A stretch of 53,718 nt of DNA from Akkermansiaceae bacterium (lineage in GTDB: Bacteria; Verrucomicrobiota; Verrucomicrobiia; Verrucomicrobiales; Akkermansiaceae), in assembly GCA_947491475.1 (NCBI GenBank), contig CANLKN010000010.1:1-53718 (forward strand), given 5' to 3'. The notes beneath the pieces were generated by a model, which worked only from the letters and a program-made list of their open reading frames with translations, was not told the origin of the DNA and ran no database searches. This document shows, piece by piece, positions 46,199 to 53,718 of this stretch; within the stretch, counting starts at the first letter, position 1, and every line of letters starts with the position of its first letter. The translations under genes and the position numbers were made by a program.

Positions 46199-47224
46199 TT
46201 AGCGCCACAACTCGCAGGCGTGGGCGGCGAAGCCGGCGCCGAAGGCGGTGAGCCAGAGCCGCTGGTCATTGGCTGCCGGGTTGGCGAGGCGACGTTCCAG
46301 CGCGAAGAGCACCGACGGGCTGCTCATGTTGCCATGGTCGCGCAATACCTCGCGGGTTTCGGTTAGATAAAACGGCAGTTTTTCCTCAAGTGCCTCGATC
46401 ACATCGCGGCCGCCGCTGTGGGCGAGAATTTGGTCGGGCTCGGCCTTGCGTTGCGCATAGAGTCCGGCCACGGCTTCTGCGGCGAGGCCGGGCACGGCGC
46501 GGTGGAGTTGGTTTTTCAATTTGCCGGCGGAGTTGATAAAACGGATTTTCTCGCGGTTTTCCGGGCGATGAACCGTGGTGAAATGCCCGGCCTGCCAATC
46601 GCCCTCAGTGCCCGCACCATCCCAGATCGCCGCGGCAGCGCCATCGCCGAACAGACACAGGCTGATCAGCACGCCGGGATCGTCATCTGCATAAAACGCG
46701 GTGGAGCAGATTTCCACTGCAACGGTGGCGATCTTCGCCCGCGGGTTGGCGGAGAGATATCCTTGGGCGGCGCGCATCATCGGAATCGCCGCGCCGCAGC
46801 CGAGGCCGACGAGGTCCGCGAGATAGACATCCGGACGCATGCCGGCCTGTTCCGCCACGTGGCTGGTTACGCCCGGGCAAAGATAGCCGGTGCAGGTGCA
46901 GAGAAACAGCGCGTCGAGCTCATCGGCGGCGATGCCCGCGCGCTCAAGAGCTTTGGCAAGCGCCTCGTGCGCCAGCATGGGAGCCTGGCGCTCGAAGTTT
47001 TCATTGAGTTGTTGTGCGCCGTGATGAAACACCTCATCGATGCGTTCCAGCGCGAGGTTCCGTCGGTCGATCCCGGACTCGGCATTGGTGAGGATTTTAC
47101 GGATCAGATCCGCCGAGCGCGGACGCAGTGATTCGAGCAGGCTGGCATGGTTCATCGCCTCCCAACAAGCCTGCTGGGTGAACGAGCTTGGCGGGACGGC
47201 GGTGGCGAGGGATTTGAGATACAT
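46199..47224 (-). CDS. Type III polyketide synthase (chalcone synthase-like)
   Basis: A 341-residue enzyme with the catalytic triad intact: C143 in [12 protein letters not shown]269 in [14 protein letters not shown] and N299 in [13 protein letters not shown], at spacings close to plant chalcone synthase. Bacterial relatives extend fatty acyl starters with malonyl-CoA to give alkylpyrones or alkylresorcinols. [10 protein letters not shown] is the usual family phrase. It is the last gene of a minus-strand run with a flavoprotein, a methyltransferase and a thioesterase. The product is inferred. No ATG alternative. Confidence 0.93.
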   Translation of the reverse strand: MYLKSLATAVPPSSFTQQACWEAMNHASLLESLRPRSADLIRKILTNAESGIDRRNLALERIDEVFHHGAQQLNENFERQAPMLAHEALAKALERAGIAADELDALFLCTCTGYLCPGVTSHVAEQAGMRPDVYLADLVGLGCGAAIPMMRAAQGYLSANPRAKIATVAVEICSTAFYADDDPGVLISLCLFGDGAAAAIWDGAGTEGDWQAGHFTTVHRPENREKIRFINSAGKLKNQLHRAVPGLAAEAVAGLYAQRKAEPDQILAHSGGRDVIEALEEKLPFYLTETREVLRDHGNMSSPSVLFALERRLANPAANDQRLWLTAFGAGFAAHACELWR

Positions 47225-47239
47225 GGGGAGAAATGAAAT

Positions 47240-48289
47240 CTAACGGACAAGTGGCAGCAGCGCGCGGAATGGCAGGATGCGGGTTTCCGCCAGAGAACCA
47301 AGCGCGGAGCGGATGCCGGAGTGAAGCAGTGCGCGGTGCAGCAGCGCGGCCACCGCGAGGCGGCGGCGGAATCCATGGCGCAGGCGGCCGTGGATCACGC
47401 GGCGCGTTTCCGGCCATGATTGGCGGTCGTCCACCCATGCTATTACAGGCTCGATGGCGCATTCGGCGGCTTGGAAAGCCATGCTCATGCCATTGCCCGT
47501 GAAGGGCGGGATCATGCTATCGGCATCGCCCACACATAACAAACCGGGCACCGGCGCTTGATGGCCGAGCTCAAAGCCCGCGACGCTGGAAAACGATCCG
47601 TCACGCCATTCCGCATCACGCAGGGCTGCGGCGAGACGCGTGCTGCCTCCGGCTTCGAGATAGGCTGGCAACAGGTCCGCTCCCTTGGCGGGGATTTCCT
47701 TATCTAACAAAAACAACCCGCAGACATTCGTCCAGCCGTCCTCCACGCCCGCCAGGCCGGCGTAGCCGTTGGTGCCGGAGTGCATTTCGAGATCGGTGCT
47801 TGTGGCGATCCTGACATGTGCCTTGAGCCCGATCCATTTCCCCGGCCGCGGCCGCCTTCCCGCGGCCCAAACGAAGCCGTCAGCCGGTTCCGGACGGGCG
47901 CGGGTGCCGCTGATCACTTCTCCACCGGCCGCCAACAGACGATCGCGCAGCCGTTCGTCGAGCGCGTAACGCGAGATGCCGATCGCCGGAACCGGCATCT
48001 TGTCGGTTAGAAAACGACGGTCGCGATCATGCCATGCCAGCGAAACATGGCGGTGCGCGTCATCGAACAAATCCGCGATGCCGAGCGCACGCAGTGTTTC
48101 TTCAGTCACTCCGGAGATGAACTCGCCGCAAACCCGGTGGCGCGGGTAGTTTCCCGCTTCGATCACCGTGACGCTCACGCCGCGCGCCCGCAGCGCGATG
48201 GCGAGCGATAGCCCGGCGAGGCCGCCGCCGGCGATGGTGATGGATCGTTTCAGACGCGCCAAGCTATCACACGCCGCGCGCCGCGCCAT
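47240..48289 (-). CDS. FAD-dependent oxidoreductase (UbiH/geranylgeranyl reductase-like)
   Basis: From the ATG at 48289 it has 349 residues; a TTG at 48262 is an alternative with less overlap of the methyltransferase gene. The Rossmann motif ITIAGGGLAGLSLAIALR starts near residue 16. A second FAD motif CVGDADSMIPPFTGNGMSMA is the GD signature of group A flavoprotein hydroxylases. Conserved HRVCGEFISG fits the hydroxylase/reductase family. Its stop lies 15 nt before the PKS start. In srs operons a flavoprotein hydroxylates the alkylresorcinol ring; the same role is inferred here. Confidence 0.88.
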   Translation of the reverse strand: MARRAACDSLARLKRSITIAGGGLAGLSLAIALRARGVSVTVIEAGNYPRHRVCGEFISGVTEETLRALGIADLFDDAHRHVSLAWHDRDRRFLTDKMPVPAIGISRYALDERLRDRLLAAGGEVISGTRARPEPADGFVWAAGRRPRPGKWIGLKAHVRIATSTDLEMHSGTNGYAGLAGVEDGWTNVCGLFLLDKEIPAKGADLLPAYLEAGGSTRLAAALRDAEWRDGSFSSVAGFELGHQAPVPGLLCVGDADSMIPPFTGNGMSMAFQAAECAIEPVIAWVDDRQSWPETRRVIHGRLRHGFRRRLAVAALLHRALLHSGIRSALGSLAETRILPFRALLPLVR

Positions 48290-48891
48290 GTGGAAGTTTC
48301 CTCAATCCGCCAGCGGGCGGGATCGAGTCCCAAAAGTTCCACAATTTCGCCATGGCGGAAGCCCGCGCGGATGCTGATATGCATGTCGTTGCGCGTGACG
48401 TGATTCACCAACGGATGCAGCAAGATGCCGAGAAACGCAGCAAGTCGGGTGCGGTCGGGTTCGTTGAAAACGAGCACTTCGAAACCCTCGCAGAGTTGCC
48501 CGAGTCGGAGTAGCGCCTCGCCCTCGAAGTGATGCAAAAACAGATTGGCTACTAGAACACCGCCGTCTGGTGGGGCATGTTGGAATATGTCGCCGCTGTG
48601 CCAGTCGATGTGGGCATCGAGTCCCGGCGGTCGCGGCGCGAGATCGCAGGCGGCTACTTTGTCATCAGGAAACCGGCGGGCGATTTCCGCCACCAGCGCG
48701 CCATCGCCCGCGCCGAATTCACAGATCCCGCGTGCGGCCGCACGCGGGATCCGTTGGAGCGTCCGAAGCGCCCAGCGTTCGTTGCCCATGAGGAAATTGA
48801 TGCGTTGCAGGTCGGCCCGCGAGCGCCGCGCGGCGGGATCGTCGTGCGGCAGGTGGTCTAACATCTCCGGTTCGACGATGCGGTTTTTCAT
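48250..48891 (-). CDS. Class I SAM-dependent methyltransferase
   Basis: The ATG at 48891 gives 213 residues. Motif I is CEFGAGDGALVAEIA, motif II ACDLAP, motif III/post ANLFLHHFEGEALLRL with the typical acidic/aromatic pattern. The start overlaps the stop of the tiny zinc-ribbon gene (ATGA), so the two are coupled; its end overlaps the flavoprotein gene. It may O-methylate the PKS product. In Streptomyces SrsB the methyltransferase is a different (ICMT-like) family, so this would be functional analogy. Confidence 0.85.
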   Translation of the reverse strand: MKNRIVEPEMLDHLPHDDPAARRSRADLQRINFLMGNERWALRTLQRIPRAAARGICEFGAGDGALVAEIARRFPDDKVAACDLAPRPPGLDAHIDWHSGDIFQHAPPDGGVLVANLFLHHFEGEALLRLGQLCEGFEVLVFNEPDRTRLAAFLGILLHPLVNHVTRNDMHISIRAGFRHGEIVELLGLDPARWRIEETSTWRGARRVIAWRV

Positions 48892-49028
48892 GGCTCTTCT
48901 TGATTCCACACACCGCAGCAGGATCCCATTTCATGGAAACAGGAGTCGCACCAAGCCACGGAGTTGATGATGACTACGGCGGGTTTGCCACAGACGGCGC
49001 AGGGCGGATCTTCAAGTTCGGCTTCCAT
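48888..49028 (-). CDS. Tiny zinc-ribbon protein coupled to the methyltransferase
   Basis: Reading from ATG at 49028 gives 46 residues: MEAELEDPPCAVCGKPAVV and then WCDSCFHEMGSCCG in order. The CxxC (CAVC) and CxxC (CDSC) pairs, 20 residues apart, predict one zinc ribbon, with extra cysteines near the end. Its stop TGA overlaps the methyltransferase ATG, an ATGA coupling that supports it being real. Small genes of this size are easily missed. Function unknown; it might deliver zinc or act as an accessory subunit. It starts 48 nt after the thioesterase stop. Confidence 0.7.
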   Translation of the reverse strand: MEAELEDPPCAVCGKPAVVIINSVAWCDSCFHEMGSCCGVWNQEEP

Positions 49029-49075
49029 GCCGGACTCTGGCACGCCGGCCGCCAGATGCGAAAAACAAATTGCGT

Positions 49076-49477
49076 TCAGATTCGCCGCTCCAACGCCGAG
49101 CGCTCGGCATCGCCGATCAACTGCGGCCGCCCTTCGTGATTCACCCGCACGGTCGTCACGCTGCCGAGGGCGGCGGTTTCTCCCGCAGCATTCAAGACCT
49201 CGAAATCCCATGTGATGGACGATGCCCCGAAGCGCGAAATTTCCAACTGCACCTCGATGCGGTCGCCCGTGAGCAGCGGGCGCTTGTAATCACAAGTCAC
49301 TTTCACGCGCGGCCAACCGCCCAGCGAGCGGTCGAAAACCAAAACACCGCGCGATTTCAGAAACGCATGCTCGGCTTCCTCAAAGTAGCGGAAGATGTTC
49401 GGAAAGTGCATCCAGCCACTGGCATCGGTGTCGCCGAACGAGACTTCGTAAAAGAAATTATAGAGCGGCGATTGCAT
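49076..49477 (-). CDS. Hotdog-fold acyl-CoA thioesterase (YbgC/4HBT-like)
   Basis: A 133-residue protein with the active-site phrase FGDTDASGWMHFPNIFRYFEEAEHAFL, seen as FGDTDASGWMHFP and RYFEEAEHA, where D16-D18 and H24 are the 4HBT/YbgC catalytic positions. Ends with VRVNHEGRPQLIGDAER. It hydrolyses acyl- or aryl-CoA thioesters. It heads the run thioesterase-zinc ribbon-methyltransferase-flavoprotein-PKS on the minus strand, so it could release the chain or supply a fatty acyl starter. It starts 6 nt after the toxin stop. Confidence 0.9.
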   Translation of the reverse strand: MQSPLYNFFYEVSFGDTDASGWMHFPNIFRYFEEAEHAFLKSRGVLVFDRSLGGWPRVKVTCDYKRPLLTGDRIEVQLEISRFGASSITWDFEVLNAAGETAALGSVTTVRVNHEGRPQLIGDAERSALERRI

Positions 49478-49483
49478 GAGCTT

Positions 49484-49807
49484 TCAGTCTTCAGAATCAA
49501 TTTGAATGTAATCTCCCGGCTGGGCCGCAAGAATGGCGGACCGAATCCGTTCCACCCACAAAGGAATGAACTTTCGCCGGATGAAGGGCAGTTCCACGAT
49601 TGCGATCCTGCGGCATCTGAGGTTTTGTTGGTATCGAAGGTTCTGGTCTGCGGTAAGCAAGACATCGAATCTGCCATCGATCAGTGAAATCAGGTTTCCA
49701 TTCTGGATGCCGGACCAGCCCTGATACTGCACCGTGACCACATCGAAGTCCGACAGGTGATGCCTTAGAGAGATCGGCAGATTCTCATCGAGAATGATTT
49801 TCTTCAC
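49484..49807 (-). CDS. DUF5615 PIN-like toxin, second pair
   Basis: From the GTG at 49807 the protein is 107 residues (an ATG at 49834 is an alternative). Motif KIILDENLPISLRHHLSDF carries the first PIN-type Asp, and LLTADQNLRYQQNL the second acidic site, followed by FIRRKFIPLWVERI. It overlaps the antitoxin stop by 23 nt. Unlike the pair at 41.9 kb this copy has no internal stop. It differs strongly in sequence from the first pair, so the two are not recent duplicates. Confidence 0.85.
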   Translation of the reverse strand: MKKIILDENLPISLRHHLSDFDVVTVQYQGWSGIQNGNLISLIDGRFDVLLTADQNLRYQQNLRCRRIAIVELPFIRRKFIPLWVERIRSAILAAQPGDYIQIDSED

Positions 49808-50000
49808 GGGCGAGTTGGAGGAAGAGCGTGGCATCCTCAGGGTTCACGGATGGGAATTCTTCCAGGAAATCCTCAAGGGTGTCCCCGGTGGCAAGGTAGT
49901 CGAGCAGCGTTTGAGCCTTCACCCTGGTGCCTTTGAAAACCAAAGTGCCACCGAGGATCCGTGGATCGGATTGAACGGGACTGTGGTCCAAAGTGATCAT
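49785..50000 (-). CDS. DUF433 antitoxin, second pair
   Basis: The ATG at 50000 gives 71 residues starting MITLDHSPVQSDPRILGG. DUF433 marks: DPRILGGTLVFKGTRVKAQTLLDYL and FLEEFPSVNPEDA. Pairs with the overlapping toxin. It lies in the same direction as, and 54 nt after, fabF and before the thioesterase, i.e. inserted in a metabolic gene run. Confidence 0.9.
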   Translation of the reverse strand: MITLDHSPVQSDPRILGGTLVFKGTRVKAQTLLDYLATGDTLEDFLEEFPSVNPEDATLFLQLAREENHSR

Positions 50001-50053
50001 GGAAAAAGGATAACCGGGTGATTTGATGAATGCGAGCCGGTATTTGCGCCGCA

Positions 50054-51301
50054 TCACTCAAACCGGCTCACAAGCACCGAGGCATTGTGGCCGCCGAAGC
50101 CGAAGCTGTTGCTGATGGCCACCTTGACATCCGCCTCGCGGGCGACGTTGGGCACCACGTCGAGATCGCAGTCGGGGTCTTGTTCCTCGATGTTGATGGT
50201 GGGCGGAACAATGCCGTCCCTGATGGCCATCACGCTGGCGATGAGTTCAATGCCGCCGGCTGCGCCGAGCATGTGGCCGGTCATCGACTTGGTGGAGGAA
50301 ACCATCAGTCCGTTTTTTGCATGATCGCCGAAAGCGAGCTTGATCGCCTTGGTTTCCGCGATGTCGCCGAGGCCGGTGGAGGTGGCGTGGGCATTGAGGT
50401 AATCGACATCCGCCGGGTTTTTCCGGCCGTGGCGCAGCGCCATTTCGATGGCGTAGGCAGGACCGCTGCCATCGGGCGAGGGGGCGCTGAGGTGGTAGGC
50501 ATCGGCGCTGATGCCGTAGCCGATGAGCTCGGCATAGATTTTAGATCCGCGTTTTTTCGCGTGTTCGAGTTCCTCGATGATGAGCACGCCGGCGCCTTCG
50601 CCCATGACGAAGCCATCGCGGTGCCTGTCAAACGGACGCGAGGCCTTTTCCGGATCGTCGTTGCGGGTGCTGAGCGCCTTCATGTTGGCGAATCCGCAAA
50701 GGCCCATTGGCAGGATGGTGGCCTCGGCACCGCCGCAGATGAAGCCGTCGGCATCGCCGAATTTGATGATGCGCCAGGCCTCGCCGATATTGTGATTGGA
50801 GGTGGCGCAGGCGGTGACGATGGCCATGTTTGGTCCCTTGAGGCCGAATTCCATGGAAATGATGCCGCTGGCAATGTTGGAAATCATCATCGGAATGGTG
50901 AACGGCGAGACGCGCTTGGGTCCTTTGTTGAGGTAGGTGCCGTGCTCGCGTTCCAGTGTGGCCAGGCCGCCGATGCCGCTGCCGACCATCACGCCGAAGC
51001 GCCGGGGATCGAGCTTTGAAACATCCAGCCCGGAATCCTCGATCGCCATTTTCGCGCCCGCGACGGCGAACTGCACGTAGCGGTCCGACCTCCGGGAGTC
51101 CTTGGGAACGCAGAAATAACCGTCCGGCTCGAAGTTTTTCACCTCTCCTGCGATTTTGCAATCGAAGGGTTCCGGATCGAGCTGGGTGATCCTGGCGATC
51201 CCGCTGCGGCCGGCTTTCAGTCCCTCCCATGTGGTTTTCAAATCGTTGCCCAAGGGGGAAACGCATCCGATGCCCGTGATGACAACGCGTCGTTCGTTCA
51301 T
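50054..51301 (-). CDS. fabF: 3-oxoacyl-ACP synthase II
   Basis: From the ATG at about 51301 the protein has 415 residues. The KAS II catalytic Cys lies in VTACATSNHNIGEA, and the two His in NAHATSTGLGDI and GHMLGAAGG, with the Lys in SSTKSMTGHM. It condenses acyl-ACP with malonyl-ACP in fatty acid elongation. No acpP or other fab gene is beside it, unusual for a housekeeping fabF; it leads the thioesterase/PKS run on the same strand, which may mean it supplies acyl starters. An upstream TTG start is unlikely. Confidence 0.92.
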   Translation of the reverse strand: MNERRVVITGIGCVSPLGNDLKTTWEGLKAGRSGIARITQLDPEPFDCKIAGEVKNFEPDGYFCVPKDSRRSDRYVQFAVAGAKMAIEDSGLDVSKLDPRRFGVMVGSGIGGLATLEREHGTYLNKGPKRVSPFTIPMMISNIASGIISMEFGLKGPNMAIVTACATSNHNIGEAWRIIKFGDADGFICGGAEATILPMGLCGFANMKALSTRNDDPEKASRPFDRHRDGFVMGEGAGVLIIEELEHAKKRGSKIYAELIGYGISADAYHLSAPSPDGSGPAYAIEMALRHGRKNPADVDYLNAHATSTGLGDIAETKAIKLAFGDHAKNGLMVSSTKSMTGHMLGAAGGIELIASVMAIRDGIVPPTINIEEQDPDCDLDVVPNVAREADVKVAISNSFGFGGHNASVLVSRFE

Positions 51302-51456
51302 AATTTCGGGGGGCAGTTTGACGACTCCGTCACCGTGGCGCAAGCATCATCACCGGATGTTTCGAGAGTCTGCCGGGGTGGGCTCGGCGGGAACTTTGAA
51401 GGCATGCCGGTTTTTTCGGATTCCATCCGCGTTAGCTCCATCCTTATCATCCGGCC

Positions 51457-52554
51457 ATGCACACCCTAAGCCGCCTGATTGCAGCCGCCGCCTTGCTGCT
51501 CCTCGTCGCGGAATCGTCAGCCAACCCGGCGGATGCCCAGCGTATCCAGAAATCCTGGCAGCTCGCCGTGGAGAAATGGTCGCTGGAAACCCGCGCCGCC
51601 ACCACGCCTGAGGCGCGCGCCGCGGCACTCGCCATGCGTCCGGATATCCTGCCATACGCCCGCGACATGTGGGCGCTGATCGGCTCCTCGCTCGATCAGC
51701 CATGGGTGCTGGAGCATGCCGCTTGGTTTCTGCAAGTGGCTCCCGGCCTGCGTGAAACCCGTGCGGACGGCTCGATGGCTCCGGTTTTCACCGCCGAAAT
51801 CGATGCGGTTTTCAAGGCAATCGAGGCTCATCATCTCAAAAGTCCGCAGCTCATGCCCGTCTGCATGGCCTTGGCCGGCACCGGAGATCCGCGCGCGCTC
51901 GGTCTGCTTGAGAAAATCCAGGCCTCACACCCGGAGACCAAGACCCAGGGGGTGGCCGCGCTTGCCTCGGCGCTCATCCTCAAGACCCTCGGCGACGAGC
52001 CGGAACTCATGCGCAAACGCCTAACATGCCTGCGCAAGGCCATCATCGACAGCTCCGAAGTCGATCTCGGCGGAGTCACCGTGGCCAAGCTCGCGGAGGA
52101 CGAGCTCTACATCATCCGCTACCTCACCAAGGGTCGTGTCGCCCCGGACCTCAGCGGTATGGATTCGGCCAGCCGCCCGCTAAAGCTCTCGGATTTTTCC
52201 GGGAAAATCGTCATTCTGCTCTTCTGGAGCAGCACCATGGACGAGGCCGAGAGGGTGATCGAAATCACGTCCGAAATGAAACGCAAATTCGAGGGCCAGC
52301 CGCTTGAGGTGCTGGGAGTGAACCATGATTCGCTGGAAAAACTCCGCTCGTTGGAAGCCGAGGGCTCCATCACTTGGAGGAATTTTTCCGACCCTTCAAA
52401 TCAACTCTCCAGAGAATACCGAGTGGGTTCCCTGCCACTCGTTTATGTGCTCGATGGCGAGCGGAAAATCCATTACGCCGGTGCCCCGGGCTCCTTCGCC
52501 CAACTCACCGCCGAGGCTCTGCTCTCGGAAACCGCTCCTGCCCCCGCGGAATAA
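51457..52554 (+). CDS. Exported thioredoxin-like protein lacking the CxxC motif
   Basis: A 365-residue protein with signal peptide (MHTLSRLIAAAALLLLVAESSA). An unknown helical part (25-225) precedes a TlpA/AhpC-like thioredoxin fold (about 230-355). At the active-site position the sequence is LLFWSSTMDEAERV, where relatives have WCxxC or WATWC, so both cysteines are missing. The cis-proline (SLPLVYVLD) is kept. It therefore cannot do thiol exchange and may be a scaffold. It diverges from fabF. Confidence 0.75.
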   Translation: MHTLSRLIAAAALLLLVAESSANPADAQRIQKSWQLAVEKWSLETRAATTPEARAAALAMRPDILPYARDMWALIGSSLDQPWVLEHAAWFLQVAPGLRETRADGSMAPVFTAEIDAVFKAIEAHHLKSPQLMPVCMALAGTGDPRALGLLEKIQASHPETKTQGVAALASALILKTLGDEPELMRKRLTCLRKAIIDSSEVDLGGVTVAKLAEDELYIIRYLTKGRVAPDLSGMDSASRPLKLSDFSGKIVILLFWSSTMDEAERVIEITSEMKRKFEGQPLEVLGVNHDSLEKLRSLEAEGSITWRNFSDPSNQLSREYRVGSLPLVYVLDGERKIHYAGAPGSFAQLTAEALLSETAPAPAE

Positions 52555-52640
52555 GCGCTCGGGTGTGATCTCCGAACGTCCCGGATCAGGCGGCGGCGAG
52601 CGGGTAGAGATTAGGTGGATGCGCTCGTTCGGCTTTCATA

Positions 52641-52967
52641 TTATTGTTTTCCGAAACCCGCAAAGAAAGTGAAGAAAATGCCAAGGAAAAGCACGCAGTA
52701 AACGGCCAAAAATACTTTCATCAGTTTACAGGTGCGACTGAGTGCTTGATCATTCAAAACGGAATACTCACTGCGCCAAAGGAACTTGAGAAATAGCCAG
52801 TTGTTTTCCAGACTGTTGCGAAGGAAAAGAGACGGACGCCCTATTGCGGAATATTTTTCAGGATGGTTTCTCTCAAGTCGTCTAAAGGTCCAGATGCATA
52901 ATCCAAACCAAATCAACACCATCGGTGCCAAGGCACTGAAGATTGAGAATTCGAGTAACTGATTCAT
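52641..52967 (-). CDS. Small membrane protein, UspB-like layout
   Basis: A 108-residue protein with an N-terminal helix (SIFSALAPMVLIWFGLCIW), a basic middle part (RRLERNHPEKYSAIGRPS, KFLWRSEYSVLND) and a C-terminal helix (LMKVFLAVYCVLFLGIFF). This order resembles the universal stress protein B layout; sequence support is weak. The gene is visibly A+T-richer than its neighbours and lies next to the IS21 end, suggesting recent arrival. Confidence 0.65.
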   Translation of the reverse strand: MNQLLEFSIFSALAPMVLIWFGLCIWTFRRLERNHPEKYSAIGRPSLFLRNSLENNWLFLKFLWRSEYSVLNDQALSRTCKLMKVFLAVYCVLFLGIFFTFFAGFGKQ

Positions 52968-53104
52968 TGTGTTTGCCCAACGTTAGATGTGATGTTACCG
53001 CGTTATTGCGATGCGCATGAGCTGAATTTGAATAGCTTTTGGGCGGTGACATTCATGAATTGTTCGGCTTGTTAGGTTGCATGCGAGGGTTGGAACTGAA
53101 GGGG

Positions 53105-53392
53105 CTATGCTGTGGTGGCATTAAACGCGGCGACAGTGGCGGCAACCATCCATAAGACCAAGAGAAAGATGATCCCAAGACAGATCTTGGCCATAAAACT
53201 ACGGAAGCCGAATCTCGTGTCACATGCGCGACATTCGTAATCCGTGGGGCATGACACTTGATGAAGCATGGCTATTGGGAATCCTACAATCATGAGGCAT
53301 CCAGAGGGGTAAACTGCGTATCGCTTGCCGTGGGAAACCACCCTCGCGTTGTCACCACACTTGGGGCATCGGGGCACGGTGCTTGAATTCAT
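53105..53392 (-). CDS. Zinc-ribbon membrane protein, function unknown
   Basis: The ATG at 53392 gives 95 residues; one 12 codons upstream is also possible. A zinc-ribbon begins VPRCPKCGDNARV, a second pair is CRACDTRFGF, with a hydrophobic PSGCLMIVGFPIAML between and a transmembrane helix (ICLGIIFLLVLWMVAATVAAF) at the end. Like the preceding gene it is A+T-richer than the window average. No family recognised. Confidence 0.6.
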   Translation of the reverse strand: MNSSTVPRCPKCGDNARVVSHGKRYAVYPSGCLMIVGFPIAMLHQVSCPTDYECRACDTRFGFRSFMAKICLGIIFLLVLWMVAATVAAFNATTA

Positions 53393-53585
53393 ATTCTTAT
53401 TCGGTGCTGAACGTTTGTTTGCGCCCACCGGTGCGATTGAAGGGATGGTGAAATGAAATGGAGGTGCTTACTACTCTGGGAATTCCGTTCATGGAGTAGT
53501 TGTTAGTCGGCCATGGAAAAACTGCCAAGTAAGAAGCGAGGTGTGGTTGAGGAATGAGGAGGGTGGATTATGTCGGCGATCACCC

Positions 53586-53632
53586 AAAGTGCACCACCTG
53601 ATAATCACTTGTTAGAATTCAAAGTGCACCAC
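53586..53632 (+). repeat. Subterminal repeats of the IS21 end
   Basis: Two identical 12-mers (53586-53597, 53621-53632) in direct orientation. They are the expected transposase-binding repeats. Confidence 0.75.
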
Positions 53633-53689
53633 TTGCGGATGTAAAACCGCTTCCCTCAGGGCGCTGCCAAAGTGCTTGGATCGGGGAGC

Positions 53690-53718
53690 ATGTCCAACAT
53701 CCTCGAAGTGCCCCAACA
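53690..53718 (+). CDS. istA: IstA transposase, N-terminal fragment
   Basis: Nine codons to the window end read MSNILEVPQ, which fits the usual start of IS21-family IstA (M-x-N-I-L-x-V-x-x-Q-x). A GGGGAG lies just before the ATG. Only the start is visible, so the assignment rests on the motif plus the terminal repeats upstream. Confidence 0.55.

Larger units (their letters stand above)
53571..53718 (+). mobile_element. Left end of an IS21-family element, cut by the window edge
   Basis: From TGTCGGCGATCAC (53571) on there are two direct copies of AAAGTGCACCAC (53586-53597 and 53621-53632, 35 nt apart) plus a degenerate AAAGTGC at about 53669. IS21-family termini carry several such subterminal repeats and start with TG. 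A transposase start follows at 53690. The right end and istB are outside the window. Confidence 0.75.

Noticed and set aside
1-53718. CRISPR arrays, tRNA or rRNA genes
   Set aside because: No regularly spaced repeats and no convincing cloverleaf or rRNA segment seen by reading; a program such as tRNAscan-SE would be decisive.

Overview
The window (about 60% G+C, dense, many short intergenic gaps, few clear Shine-Dalgarno sites) looks like a chromosome segment of a Verrucomicrobiota bacterium, possibly of the Luteolibacter/Haloferula type. That guess rests on content: several exported sulfatases, a GH105 plus BNR-propeller locus, a glycine-rich RRM protein, ThuA-type proteins, a giant exported repeat protein and DUF433/DUF5615 toxin-antitoxin pairs. 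Lineage is inferred; no rRNA or tRNA gene was found to confirm it.

Layout. 1-2.2 kb: a truncated sensor histidine kinase and its NarL-type response regulator. 2.2-11.4 kb: a sulfated-polysaccharide locus with a GH105-BNR fusion, three sulfatases and a second BNR propeller. 11.6-14.5 kb: CPBP protease, aminotransferase, nadD, a small lipoprotein. 14.5-16.8 kb: feoAB and a small Cys-rich Feo protein. 16.9-23.6 kb: phosphoesterase, queA, a KH protein, a RbsD/FucU-like lipoprotein, a mini-RNase III, a membrane protein, an RRM protein and a ThuA-ankyrin protein. 23.7-24.8 kb: trpD. 24.85-33.0 kb: one giant exported-repeat-protein gene carrying two single-base frameshifts and two in-frame stops. 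33.2-40 kb: aminotransferase, membrane protein, gatB and an ABC exporter operon. 40-44 kb: trpE, a DUF433/DUF5615 pair whose toxin has a premature amber codon, trpG, leuB. 44.1-46.1 kb: an ABC-F ATPase. 46.2-51.3 kb: a minus-strand cluster with type III polyketide synthase, flavoprotein, methyltransferase, tiny zinc-ribbon protein, hotdog thioesterase, a second DUF433/DUF5615 pair, and fabF. 51.4-53.4 kb: a thioredoxin-fold protein lacking its cysteines and two small, A+T-richer membrane genes. The window ends inside the left end of an IS21-family element.

How the genes work together. The first 11 kb form a sense-and-degrade unit: sulfatases remove sulfate, GH105 removes unsaturated uronic acid from lyase products, and the propellers bind or cleave the same glycan. 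The 46-51 kb cluster resembles, in enzyme classes, the Streptomyces srsABC phenolic-lipid operon (type III PKS, methyltransferase, flavoprotein), so a methylated alkylresorcinol or alkylquinone is the best product guess. The most notable oddities are the clustered lesions in the giant gene, the amber-interrupted toxin sitting between trpE and trpG, and the T3PKS cluster with its translationally coupled 46-residue zinc-ribbon gene.
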